A stretch of DNA of 64,000 bases from positions 9,172,501-9,236,500 of the forward strand of contig NC_080560.1 in NCBI RefSeq assembly GCF_030253575.1. Reading direction: 5' to 3'. The translations under genes and the position numbers were made by a program. Below the pieces are notes generated by a model that had not been told where the DNA came from, did no database searches, and saw nothing but the letters and a program-made list of their open reading frames with translations. How positions within the stretch are numbered: the first letter of the stretch is position 1; every line of letters starts with the position of its first letter. Origin of the DNA: Rhododendron vialii (taxonomy: Eukaryota; Streptophyta; Magnoliopsida; Ericales; Ericaceae). Shown one piece after another: positions 48,490-58,621 of this stretch.

Positions 48490-48792
48490 TACTTTACAAG
48501 ATAGAGCTATCGAACTATATGAAGGGGTATGATCAAAAAAAGAACTCCATGAAGGTGACTCATATAGCCTAAACGATGGATAACTGCATAACCTATTTAT
48601 TTTGTAAATCATTTGTTCAATGGAAAAGTAAACAATTCGATTTAATAAAAATAAAGTCGTGATGGGCTGCATTGAAACGGCCGGAGATGCCGAACAGATG
48701 ACTCGAATGATGCACAATACGGTTCTGTGCATTACTGCACAACACTCATTCCGTTTCCTGCATTAACATTTCCGTCTATCTTAAAAAATGTA

Positions 48793-49024
48793 CTCCCTCC
48801 GTCATCATTCTTTAGTCTCTTTAGGGAGTTCGTGACACTTTTCAATTGATTATATCTTACAATATATAATTTTTTAGGTGATTTTGAAAATATGGTTTAA
48901 AAAAACTCATTGAGATCTATCAAATAATATTTATATTACACATAAATAGTATTATTAATTAAAAATTATAAGTTTTTTATCCAATCGAAATAGTACAAGG
49001 GACAAAAGAATAGAGACGAGGAAG
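48793..49024. mobile_element. Stowaway-like MITE in the B-box gene promoter
   Basis: Left CTCCCTCCGTCATCATTCTT; right (reverse complement) CTTCCTCGTCTCTATTCTTT. TA on both sides (48791-48792 and 49025-49026). It ends about 30 bp upstream of the putative TATA box of the B-box gene. Confidence 0.78.
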
Positions 49025-49049
49025 TATTAAAAAAAAAACAAACTTTCCT

Positions 49050-49291
49050 TCCATATATAGACCGGATCAAACGTAGGAATCACATAAAAATATCCTCATC
49101 CCACGCCCCGAAATAATCTCGTAATTTTGTGAAAAAGCAGGGCGGTTTCATAAGCGACCACAAGGTTACCTTTTTCTTTTTCAACTCTCTCTTCCCTTCC
49201 AATTCCATCCATCTCTTCTCATTATCGAGGGTTTGGAGAGAGAGAAAGAGAGGGGGAGGAGAGAAAGAGAGAGAGAGTTATCCATTCGAAG
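49050..49291 (+). promoter_or_regulatory. core promoter and GA-rich leader of the B-box gene
   Basis: CATATATAGACC at about 49,053 is a plausible TATA box, about 235 bp before the start codon. The leader contains a long GA tract (49,236-49,280), a frequent feature of plant 5' leaders. Confidence 0.45.
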
Positions 49292-51364
49292 ATGAGGAAG
49301 AGGTGCGAGCTGTGCAAGTCGACGGCCACGATTCTCTGCGATTCAGATCAGGCAGGCTTGTGCTGGGACTGCGACGCCAAGGTTCACTCGGCCAACTTCC
49401 TCGTCGCGAAGCACTCCAGGACTCTGCTGTGCCACGTCTGCCAGTCGCCGACACCCTGGAACGCCTCCGGTTATGAACTCTGCAAGACGGTGTCGGTTTG
49501 CCGGGCTTGCCTCGACGGTTGTAAGCCGGTGGTAGAGAGCGAAGCCGACGCAGTCGAAATCGATATAGAAGACGGAGAATGCGACGAGTTGTACGATCAG
49601 GACGACGAAGACGAAGTGGATCGAGATGATGATGACGACGATGAGGTGGTGGAGGAGGAGGAGGAGGAGGGAGAGAATCAGGTGGTGCCGAGGTCGGCGA
49701 GTTTGGCGAGCAGTGAAGAAGAGTCGTCCAGTGTCATGAGGTCATGTAACGGCGATGATGGAGCGGTTTCGTTGAAGCTATTGCGTGAAAAGTCCGTCAC
49801 CGGGGATCTTCACTCTAACGTATGAGTTCTGAGTCCATTTCTTTCGGAGGTTTTTGAATTTTTTCTGATTTTACAACTTTGTTAATCCCAGTAGAGGATG
49901 TGAATATTTTTTTCGGAAGTTCAGCTTTACTTCTTTTGCCTAAATTGATTTCTCTTACAAACAATAAGTATTTTTTTTGTGATCGTTTGTTTACTTTTTT
50001 TTGTAAGGAGTGGTTTCAGAATTTGAGTTTTAGTGGTTACAAAAACGTAAAGAAATTTACTAGGCATGGCTTCACGGCTTGTGTTATTTTGTTGAGTTAT
50101 ACTAACTAATTATTCACAAATTTAAATGAATTTTATTCATTTTCCTTTTGTACGGTTGATCCAGTGCAATTCTGCGCAGACTATACTAAAGAAAAATCAA
50201 ATTTTATATAAAAACTGTATAAAAAAAAAATTAGCACAATTTCTGAACCTAGGAACCCTTCACTTACAGCCCCTTTTGGCAATGGAGGTGAGAAAAGAAA
50301 AAAAAGGGGAGTGATCTTCCTTATTAATGAGAAAAGAGAAGAAAGGGTTGTGATTTAACCATCCATCCAAACAATCATGAGAAATCAAACTCTCTTCACA
50401 TCTTCAGCACTTCAACTCTATCTCTAGCGACTTCAACTCCATCTCCAGCGACCTGAAACTCTCTATTTCTCTCTTCTCCGGCGACCAAACATCATCTCCG
50501 GCTACTGGAACTTCATCTCCGGTGACTGGTCCGAAGTCAAAGTGTTCAAAACTCAATTTTGATCACAGAAGTAGCTTCTCCTTGATGAAACGAAGACCAA
50601 CGGCACAAGTAAGACGACGATCCGACGAGAGGGTGGACCACACGTGCTGCACGCGAGTGAGATCTACTCTCACCCACGCACCTCACTCTCTCTCTTCCTC
50701 ACGGAATCTCGCCGCCACTTTTGGTGAGAAACGGAACCGAGGGGTATGAGAGAGTTCCGTCTCTCTCCTCTCACCCTCTCTCATCTTCTGGGCCTTCCAA
50801 ACGAGGGAGAGAATCCCTTCTCCCTCCGTCCCCTTTCTTTTCTCGAAAACCTCCGTTCCAAACGAGCTGTTAATGGTGGAGCAGCCCATGTTTTTCATCA
50901 TAATTTTTTGGAATCAATTATAATTCATTCTTTGAAGCGATAATAGAAATGGATAAATAAAAAAATAAAGTTCAAATAAAGCGACACTGAGTTGAAGGAG
51001 ATCCTTGAGAACTTGGACTTTGTTTATTCGAATTCAGCATTGAGTCGTATCCGTTTCAAACCGCGAATTGCATTTTTTTCATCTGACTTTTCACCTAACG
51101 CCTTAAGTTGCGTGACAATCGATCATTCATATCTTCTTCTTTTTCCAGAATCCTAGTTGTTAAGATATTAATGTCACTGGCCGATAAGCGGTGAGTATTT
51201 ATTGAATTTCAATTTTTTTTTTTAATTTGCTAAGAGTATGTGGTGATTTTGTGTCGCAGGATGATCTCCGCCCCCGTTCATCTTCTCGCCGGGAAAACAG
51301 TTCGCTGCCGCCAGCTTCTCTCACCAAACGTCAGAAAACTGGCTTCACTTCCTGCGCCGACTGA
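49292..51364 (+). CDS. B-box zinc finger protein, BBX28/29-like
   Basis: Two exons, 49292-49819 and 51260-51364, joined in phase 0 (TCTAAC|GTATGA, GTCGCAG|GATGAT), giving 210 residues. The first exon alone would end two codons past the donor. An N-terminal B-box binds two zincs: Cys5, Cys8, Cys16, Asp19, Cys24, Cys27, His32 and His41 fit CX2CX7CX2DX4CX2CX4HX8H. A second, degenerate box follows (CHVCQSPTPWNASGYEL...C..C). Then come an acidic run (about 90-130, Asp/Glu-rich), a Ser-rich part and a C-terminus with KRQK. There is no CCT domain. This layout matches Arabidopsis BBX28/BBX29, nuclear regulators of light responses that act through protein-protein contacts. The 1.44-kb intron holds a CT-rich patch near 50,400-50,860. 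Confidence 0.88.
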
Positions 51365-52116
51365 TTCTGAACCTATCATCCTACATTAGCTTCGTTTTTC
51401 TAACAAACAACGCAATTTCTAGGATTCGTTATCTATGAATCGTCCTAGTTTTTGTATATTAGGTACTTTTAATACTATGGTTTTTTGGTTAATTGAAATC
51501 AATTTTTCAATGTTTTACTTCGAATTTGGACTCAATAATCAAGCACATATTGGTGCCATTTATGTTTGTTTTTCATTTTGGGAGCCTTCTCTCTCTATTC
51601 GTACGAATTTGGTGAAGTTGTTTCACATGGAATTCCCTTTTTTTTTTCCCCCTCCTCCTATAATCAAGATTCATCATGGAATTCAGTTGCCCTACTATTG
51701 TTCAATGTATATTTCTTGTTGGAGATGCTTTCGTTTAAGTGGCGGATTCAAAACTTCTGCACTACACAAGAGAGAACGTACATATGACTAATAATAAGCT
51801 TCAAAATATTTTCCTTCAGTTAAGATATTATTCGATATCTGACTTATCTGATTTTTTACGTGACTGTGACACGCAACGCATGCTGCAATGCGAACGAATC
51901 TGAATGTCGTATATGACCCGAAATGAGGACGAAACTGGCCGGTTGGAGTCCACCCCCAAACGGCTGGCAAGCCGTGTCCCTTTTTTTATTTTTTATTAAA
52001 GAAATGATAGTGATGAATTGATAATTTCTTACAAGTACGGACGAGGTACCATTGCAAGTTTTCGAAAGAATGAAAAAGAACATATTCGAGGCACAAGTGT
52101 AGAATCCAAAAATCTA
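51365..52116. other. 3' region of the B-box gene and spacer
   Basis: Untranslated and intergenic sequence; no gene or element recognised before the tandem array. The frames at 51435-51791 have no family signature. Confidence 0.4.
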
Positions 52117-53340
52117 GGGCCATGCACATCCGCAACTGTGTTGTTTCTTTCTTATGTAACGATTTTCTTGAGGAGATATCTAGGGGAGGATTAGTTGGGA
52201 GCGGTTCTCATTCAGTTTCTAAGCATCCAATTTGGTCCAGTTTTTGTCACTTGTGGATCGACAACAATGATTAAAATCGTTCACGTTTTAGAGTTAGCCA
52301 AGTATAGCGACCATGTTGAAAATTAAACGAATGGTTGAAACTGGAAGGGCCAGGCACATCCACCACTGTGCTGTTTCTTTCTTCTGTAACGATTTTCTTG
52401 AGGAGATATATGGGGGAGGATTAGTTGGGAGCGGCTCCCATTCAGTTTCTAAGCATCCAGTTTGGTCCAGTTTCTATCACTTGTGGATTATTTGTGGATC
52501 GACAATAATGATCAGAATCGTTCATTTTTTAGAATTGGCCGAGTATAGCGACCATGTGACCACGTCGATAATTAAATTAATGGTTGAAACTGGAATGGCC
52601 AGGCACATCCGCCACTGTGTTGTTTCTTTCTTCTGTAATGATTTTGTCGAGGAGATATCTGGGGGAGGATTAGTTGGGAGCGGCTCCCATTCAATTTCTA
52701 TGCATCTAGTTTGGTCCAGTTTCCGTCACTTGTGGATCATTTGTGGATCGACAACAATGATTGGAATCGTTCACTTTTTAGAGTTAGCCCAGTATAGCGA
52801 CCATGTGACCACGTCGAAAATTAAACTAATGGTTAAAACTGGAAGGGCCAGGCACATCGCCACTGTGTTGTTTCTTTCTTCTGTAACGATTTTCTTGAGG
52901 TGATATCTGGGGGAGGATTAGTTGGGAGCGTCTCCCATTCAGTTTCTTAGCATCCAGTTTGATCCAATTTCTGTCACTTGTGGATCATTTGTGGATTGAC
53001 AACAATGATCGGAATCGTTCACTTTTTAGAATTGGCTGAGTATAGCAACCATGTGATCGCGTCGAAAATTAAACTTACGGTTAAAACTGGAAGGGCCAGG
53101 CACATCCACTACTGTGTTGTTTCTTTCTTCTGTAACGATTTTCTTGAGGTGATATCTGGGGGAGGATTAGTTGGGAGCGGCTCCCATTCAGTTTCTATGC
53201 ATCCAGTTTGGTCCAATTTTCGTCACATGTGGATCATTTGTGGATCGACAACAATGATCGGAATCATTCACTTTTTCGAGTTAACCGAGTATAGCGACCA
53301 TGTGATCACGTCGAAAATTAAACTAATTGTCGAAACTAGA
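52117..53340. repeat. tandem array, five units of about 249 bp
   Basis: Units start at 52117, 52347, 52596, 52845 and 53093 with GGGCCAGGCACATCC (one variant tGGCC, one CATGC). Lengths are 230, 249, 249, 248 and 248. Each unit contains CTTGTGGATCATTTGTGGAT and ATCGGAATCGTTCACTTTTTA. The 249-bp period is a multiple of three, so long open frames (for example 52313-52903) repeat an 83-residue block, but different units have stops. The second half of the unit is homologous to the right arm of the MITE at 14021-14393 (GGCTCC, GTCCAGTTT, TTGTGG, GGAATC, CTTTTTAGA in the same order and spacing). Confidence 0.88.
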
Positions 53341-53344
53341 AGGA

Positions 53345-53425
53345 CCAAGAAATGATCCACAAATTGCCGAAACTGACCCCAAACTGGATGCTAAGAAACT
53401 GGATGAGAGTCGCCCCCAGATTAGT
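53345..53425. repeat. inverted half-unit bordering the tandem array
   Basis: Read on the minus strand, this stretch gives CAGTTTCTTAGCATCCAGTTTG and then TTTGTGGATC, in the same order as inside the array unit. The array therefore ends in an inverted copy of part of its own unit, as expected if the founder was a foldback element. Confidence 0.7.
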
Positions 53426-53520
53426 TCCCATGCACAAATATTCGGAATTAAACTAAGCCACAACTTGAGGCCGGCAATCATGTCAAGTGGGACGATGCTT
53501 TACACCAAGGACTTTCCACA

Positions 53521-54385
53521 CCATTGAATTTAAGAATCATCAAAGACCTCACATTAGAATTCTTTAGTACAGAATTTATGTATTTAAAAGCACTAAAAGC
53601 ATGTGGTTGAGGGAGTTTCCCTGCATCCCACTTGATTATACTACTATACAATTCGCAAAGTTGTTTTTTATTAGTCGTTAGTTGGCATAAGTTTTTCTTT
53701 TTATAATCAAGTGTTTGAGCCAGCTTATGAGTATTTCGACTAATCTTGAAGAACTAATCTTACCATCCACCAATGGGAGACCCGTTGAAAGAAATAAGAG
53801 CAATTATATGGATTGACCCCAAAAGAGTCGATGAGTACAAGAAAGAATGAGATTCTTTCTAGTCATGCAAATGGACTGGATCGATTCAGTTCAGTCTTTT
53901 TGGGCCTTTTTCGGTCTCACTTTAACAATCCGAATCGTTTATATATTAGACCTCGTCGAGAACTATAACCATGCAAGAAAATCAAGTTAATGGGATGTCG
54001 TTTGTTATGATTATGAAGTATGTTTGTATTGGGATATATAAATGTTGTCAAACCGAATCTAAATCCATTCAACCTATTTAGCTCAAAGTAAATGTGTTTC
54101 ATAATCATGTCAAACGATAATTGATCAATTTGATGTTCACTGAGGTCATAGTTCTCAATAAGATCTAAAATATTAACGATTCGGATCATCATACTGGGGC
54201 CAAAAAAGTCCCCATGAGGGCTGAACTGGCTCGGTCTAGTCCATTTGCATGACTGGAGACTAACCCATCCCATTCAAGAATCATCAAGACCTCATATAGA
54301 ATCCTTTAGTACAGAATTTGCAAATTTTAAACCACTAGAGCATGTGGATGAGGGAGTTTCTCTGTATTCCACTTCATTATTCAGT
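53521..54385. repeat. direct repeat pair flanking MITE Z copy 2
   Basis: About 120 bp at 53,521-53,645 ('aagaatcatcaaagacctca', 'ctttagtacagaattt', 'gagggagtttc') recur at 54,272-54,385 with some divergence. The pair brackets about 630 bp that includes a family Z MITE. Confidence 0.65.
53860..54258. mobile_element. MITE family Z, copy 2 (about 400 bp)
   Basis: Foldback: left CATGCAAATGGACTGGATCG, right (reverse complement) CATGCAAATGGACTAGACCG, with AATCCGAATCGTTTATATATT answered by ATCCGAATCGTTAATATTTT. It shares 'ccgaatcgtt..atttttaga' with the array unit and with 14021-14393. Boundaries are approximate. Confidence 0.7.
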
Positions 54386-54666
54386 TCACCACCTTATTTT
54401 TAATTAGTCGTTATGTTTAAGCATAGTTGTTGGCATATTATAAAATAAAATAAAATGAAGTGTAAGGGAAGAGGTAACCAAAAAGTGCGTTGCAAGATAA
54501 ACATGACATCACTTTATGGTGGGATCCATACCATTTCAATTAATAGAAAGAAAGGTAATGTTCACCCTTTTTTAAAGATGGTGAACAAAATTGCATTCGG
54601 TAACTTGCCAATGATGGATTATGCAAGTAAAGGAGGAATAATACACACTAAAGCAATAAACACTAA

Positions 54667-54841
54667 TGCCTTGTTTGGATGCCAATTTGAAAAAAAAAAT
54701 TCCAACTAAAAAAATACTTATTACCCATACTTCCAATCATTAATCTCATTTCTCTCTCATCTCTCCAATCATTATTTTCATTTCGCTCTCTATCTCTCTA
54801 TTCATTACCCTTCTCTCTAATCATTACAACCAAACAAGGCA
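54667..54841. mobile_element. Tourist-like MITE (175 bp, TAA target duplication)
   Basis: Ends TGCCTTGTTTGGATG (left) and TGCCTTGTTTGGTTG (right, reverse complement). TAA flanks both sides (54664-54666 and 54842-54844). The interior is rich in 'ctctctc' and 'aatcatta'. Confidence 0.78.
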
Positions 54842-55706
54842 TAAAGCAACGAAGTAACTGGTAAGTGGTAATTAGAATACTTTAAGGATGGTAGAAACGT
54901 GTCTGCGCCTCATTTGCCGATTCAATTAAATTCCAGAAGCTTAAAATTTTTCCGAAGATTATAACCTATCGAACCGAGCAATTAATTGTTCACACTTGTT
55001 TAAAACTTGAGTAGCTCTGGAATTGCATATTCAACCTTGGCTGGTTAGCTAAAAGCAAAAATGAAATATGATTGGCACATATAGCTATCTTTGGTAAAAC
55101 ATTCTTTCACTCGGAATAATGTGCGCATGCGTAAGTTTGGTAACAATTCAAACCACAGTACTAAGTAGTGAGTGCTTTGAACACTTGGATTCAAAATCAA
55201 AGCACCACCACACACAAAAAAAAAAAAAAAAAAAGTATTTTAAAAAAAAGTATTTTTATGGTTCAAAATTTGTACTTTTAACACCACTTGTGCTTTGGAC
55301 CAAAAACTGGCTTAAAACATTAGTATCTCAACAAATATCTAGAAGGGTTTGGCCAAGGAGAATGAGCAAAGCGATAAGTTATTGTTTTAATGAAGTCACA
55401 TGTTTGAATTTCATGGAAGTCAAACATTTTGAATCTTGGAGCCACCGGAGGGTTCGTCCGATTGTTAATTCCAAAGCTCTGAAAATAGTTGAATTGCATG
55501 CACGTGAGCTAGCCCGATCATCCGATTATATTAAAAAATCAAATCTCTAACAACTAGAAATGAAGAGCTGCTAAAGTTATGATCATTCAATTAAAACTAA
55601 AGTTGTAATATTCCTATTATCCAATTAATTAATTCAACCAATGCGGTCCATGGTGTTGTTCAAAAGCTGTTACAAGGGACCATCCCATGACCATCTTGGT
55701 GAAATA

Positions 55707-55905
55707 CTCCCTCCCAAATTATTTGTCCGATTTGCAAAACAGAATATTAAAAATAATACAATTTTTGCAAAAAAAAATCAAAAGTTTTTTAACAACTTAC
55801 TAAATATCAATGAGTATTTTTAATTTGTGAAAAATTTTGAATTTTTTCTTGAAATTTTTAACACTTTATTTTACGAACCGGACGAAAAATTTGGGACGAA
55901 TGCAG
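55707..55905. mobile_element. Stowaway-like MITE (199 bp)
   Basis: Left CTCCCTCCCAAATTATTTGT; right (reverse complement) CTGCATTCGTCCCAAATTTTT. TA on both sides (55705-55706 and 55906-55907). Non-coding interior. Confidence 0.68.
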
Positions 55906-56434
55906 TAATAAAGAATCGATTTGCTTAGGAGGAAGAAGAGAGAAAGGAGGACGGACGGACCATCTTGTGGTGGAGAATCGTCGATTTTGGATTGTAGCTA
56001 AATATGGAAGAAACAGCAGGTGGTGGAATTGTGTGGCTCTTGTTGTGTTGTGTTTTCTTCCGCAGATATTTATATATGGACTGGATTATAATATATTTTT
56101 TTGACCTCATGTTGTGTGTGTGAAAGTGACAATTGACACAACAATTTCAATCACAAGTCGTGTCGATATGTTATCGACTGGTACGTTGCCTTTTGGGATT
56201 ATTTAGTACTGTTTTATTATTTTTATTCAAATTTTTTTTGTATTGAGTAATTTTGCGCTTAATTTTTTTTGGAATTATTGATTTTTATCTAAATGTTCTT
56301 GATAATATTCCAAAAAAAAAAAAAAAAACCCTGAATGGGCTGTCTTATAAAATATCATTGTTATGATTGTTCTCAAAAACATTATTTCACTTTATAAATC
56401 TTTACCATTACAGAGAATATACTCTTAAATATAT

Positions 56435-56828
56435 GAGAGATGCTACATACACTATCATTCATCCACTACATCATCAATTACATTTTTTATACGGCTTACC
56501 CCGGCTCCCAAAAAAATACAGAAAAAAGTCCATAAATTTTAGAATAATATTTTATGGGGCCCTGTAAAAAATCAGCTCCAAAGAATATCGGTAAGTATTA
56601 TTTTTTGATTTGTAGGGACGAAACTGTTTAACTGCACCGTTTCGCCCCTACAAATCAAGAAATAATATTTACCGATATTTGTTGGAGCTGATTTTTTACA
56701 AGGCTCCATAATATATTACTTTTAAAATTTATGAATATTTTTCTGTATTTTTTTGGAACATAGGGTGAGCCCTACAAAACATGTAGTGGATGATGTAGTG
56801 GTTAAATGTAGTGTACCTAGACTTGTTG
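56435..56828. mobile_element. MITE family Y, copy 2 (394 bp, 9-bp TSD)
   Basis: Foldback element related to 2183-2560: GGGGCCCTGTAAAAAATCAG in the left half answers CTGATTTTTTACAAGGCTCC in the right. Ends are GAGAGATGCTACATACACTA and (reverse complement) CAACAAGTCTAGGTACACTA. TAAATATAT flanks both sides (56426-56434 and 56829-56837), a 9-bp duplication of Mutator type. Confidence 0.82.
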
Positions 56829-57257
56829 TAAATATATACTAGTACATCATTCAATCTCAAAACATGTTTCACAATTTCCAAATGATGTTTCTTTAACCAT
56901 GTCTGTTCTCAAACTTTTTTCCCAAGATGGAAATTGAGATTGGAATTGGCAGTAATTACGAATTAATAATGAAGTTGGTTGGAAGTAAAAATTGAGTCAG
57001 AATTGGTTGTATCTATGTTTGTTTTGGTCAAAAAAAGACACATAAATATGATCAAATGTACAAGAATTTTTCAAGCCAGACAAGAATTTTAGAACAAATC
57101 AAAAGAAAAAAAGAGAGTAGACAAACAACAGAGATGGAGGAAGTATTATTGCTTGTGTAATTCTCTTGTATATGTAAAAAAATTATAGTCTCATTTAATG
57201 ATCGGAGTCTCCACGTAAAGGGTATGTGAGAAAAAATAAAATTCATAGGAGTACTAA

Positions 57258-57498
57258 GGCCCTGTTCCCGAACTCAAAATAGTATTTAGTATTTTTTAAG
57301 AAGACAATTTCAAGCTCAAAAATTATGTGCTTATACAAATAATTTTTCTATCAATATGGATCTTATTTGATAGATCTCATTGAGATATTTTAAATGGTGC
57401 AAAAAAAATTGAAAATTTATTTTTTATTTACATTATTTTTTAGTTTGAAAATGTGAAATACGCTACTTATTTTTTAAGAAGACTTCTGGAACGGGGCC
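57258..57498. mobile_element. Tourist-like MITE (241 bp, TAA target duplication)
   Basis: Ends GGCCCTGTTCCCGAAC (left) and GGCCCCGTTCCAGAAG (right, reverse complement). TAA flanks both sides (57255-57257 and 57499-57501). These are typical PIF/Harbinger MITE termini. Confidence 0.8.
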
Positions 57499-58621
57499 TA
57501 AATCTTGGTTGAACGATTTGTCGTAAGTGCAATGGACAAATAGACTTTAAACAAATTAGATCATCACATAAAATCATGGTAATTTCCAATTTACTCATAG
57601 AAACCGTACGTACTGGTCTCTCCGCGCGCAGCTCACGCCATTCGAGGTAGCCTAGCCCAACATTCATTCGAAAACCCTTTAGTGAAATTTTCGAAAACCC
57701 TTTAGCAAAATTGAGACTACTTTGACCTCGGAAGCTAATTCGCATGTCGTCAGCCCCGTCATTGACTCTATCTATTCATTTAATTTGTTTTAAAAATCCT
57801 TCCATTTTCAAAATATCACATGAGACATCATCAAATGAGAGATTGTCTCATAAAAAAATCTAAAATTCCTTTCGGTCTCAAAACTCGGTCCATCCAATGG
57901 TAAGACGAAGTCTTTTTCGCACATAAAATTAGAACCCAAGTCATCTACTGGTACTATTTAACAACTTCAGATACAATTCTGCACATATGAAATGGCTATC
58001 TTATCTTATAAAACATCATTGTTATGATTGTTCTCAAAAACTTTATTTTATTTCATAAATCTTTACCATTTGATAACGTACAGTACGGATTAGGACTAAA
58101 TCTGGCAGGCTGGATTGTGAAACCCAGGCTTTCCATGGGCTTGTTTCCCTTTCGTAGTCTGCCTGGACAAATATCTAGGCTTCTATTCAACAAAGGTAAC
58201 CAAGTAGTAACAGCTACGGGTTCATCAAACAGGTCATATTAATCCGACTAATTAGCCCTCAGACCCGGATAGTGTTTATTGGGGTTATTTTTCGGCCATG
58301 GCCTTGTCACAACCAGGTCCATAACCTAAACAAATGGCACAGCAAAACGCCAGAAAGCAAGCAGACTGTTTGCCAACACAAAGTTCAGTACCATAGGATT
58401 AGCTTTGAGGTGTCCAAAGGTCAATGATTAAGGAACAGTACAGTTGAAAATATGGAATTCAAGATAGGGGCTAAATTGGAAACCCATGGTTTATTTAGTA
58501 TAATTGTAGTACAGAAAAGAGAGAAACAAATATAGCCTAATCGATGACCGAATCACAAACCTCCATTGGGCAACTCTGCTGGAGAAACTTTCCACCATAA
58601 GTTAAGGTGATTACAAGAGAT

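Larger units (their letters stand above)
56338..58072. repeat. 70-bp direct repeat 1.65 kb apart
   Basis: 'atcattgttatgattgttct' plus 'ataaatctttaccatt' and the bases between them occur at 56,338-56,410 and again at 57,992-58,072. The intervening DNA carries a family Y MITE and a Tourist MITE. Confidence 0.65.
54845..58621. other. intergenic region with MITEs, no gene recognised
   Basis: The frames here (55119-55550, 55641-55823, 57467-57745) show no known family. The region holds the Stowaway, family Y and Tourist elements listed separately, and a repeated 70-bp word. The end near 58,620 is the 3' region of frataxin. Confidence 0.45.
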
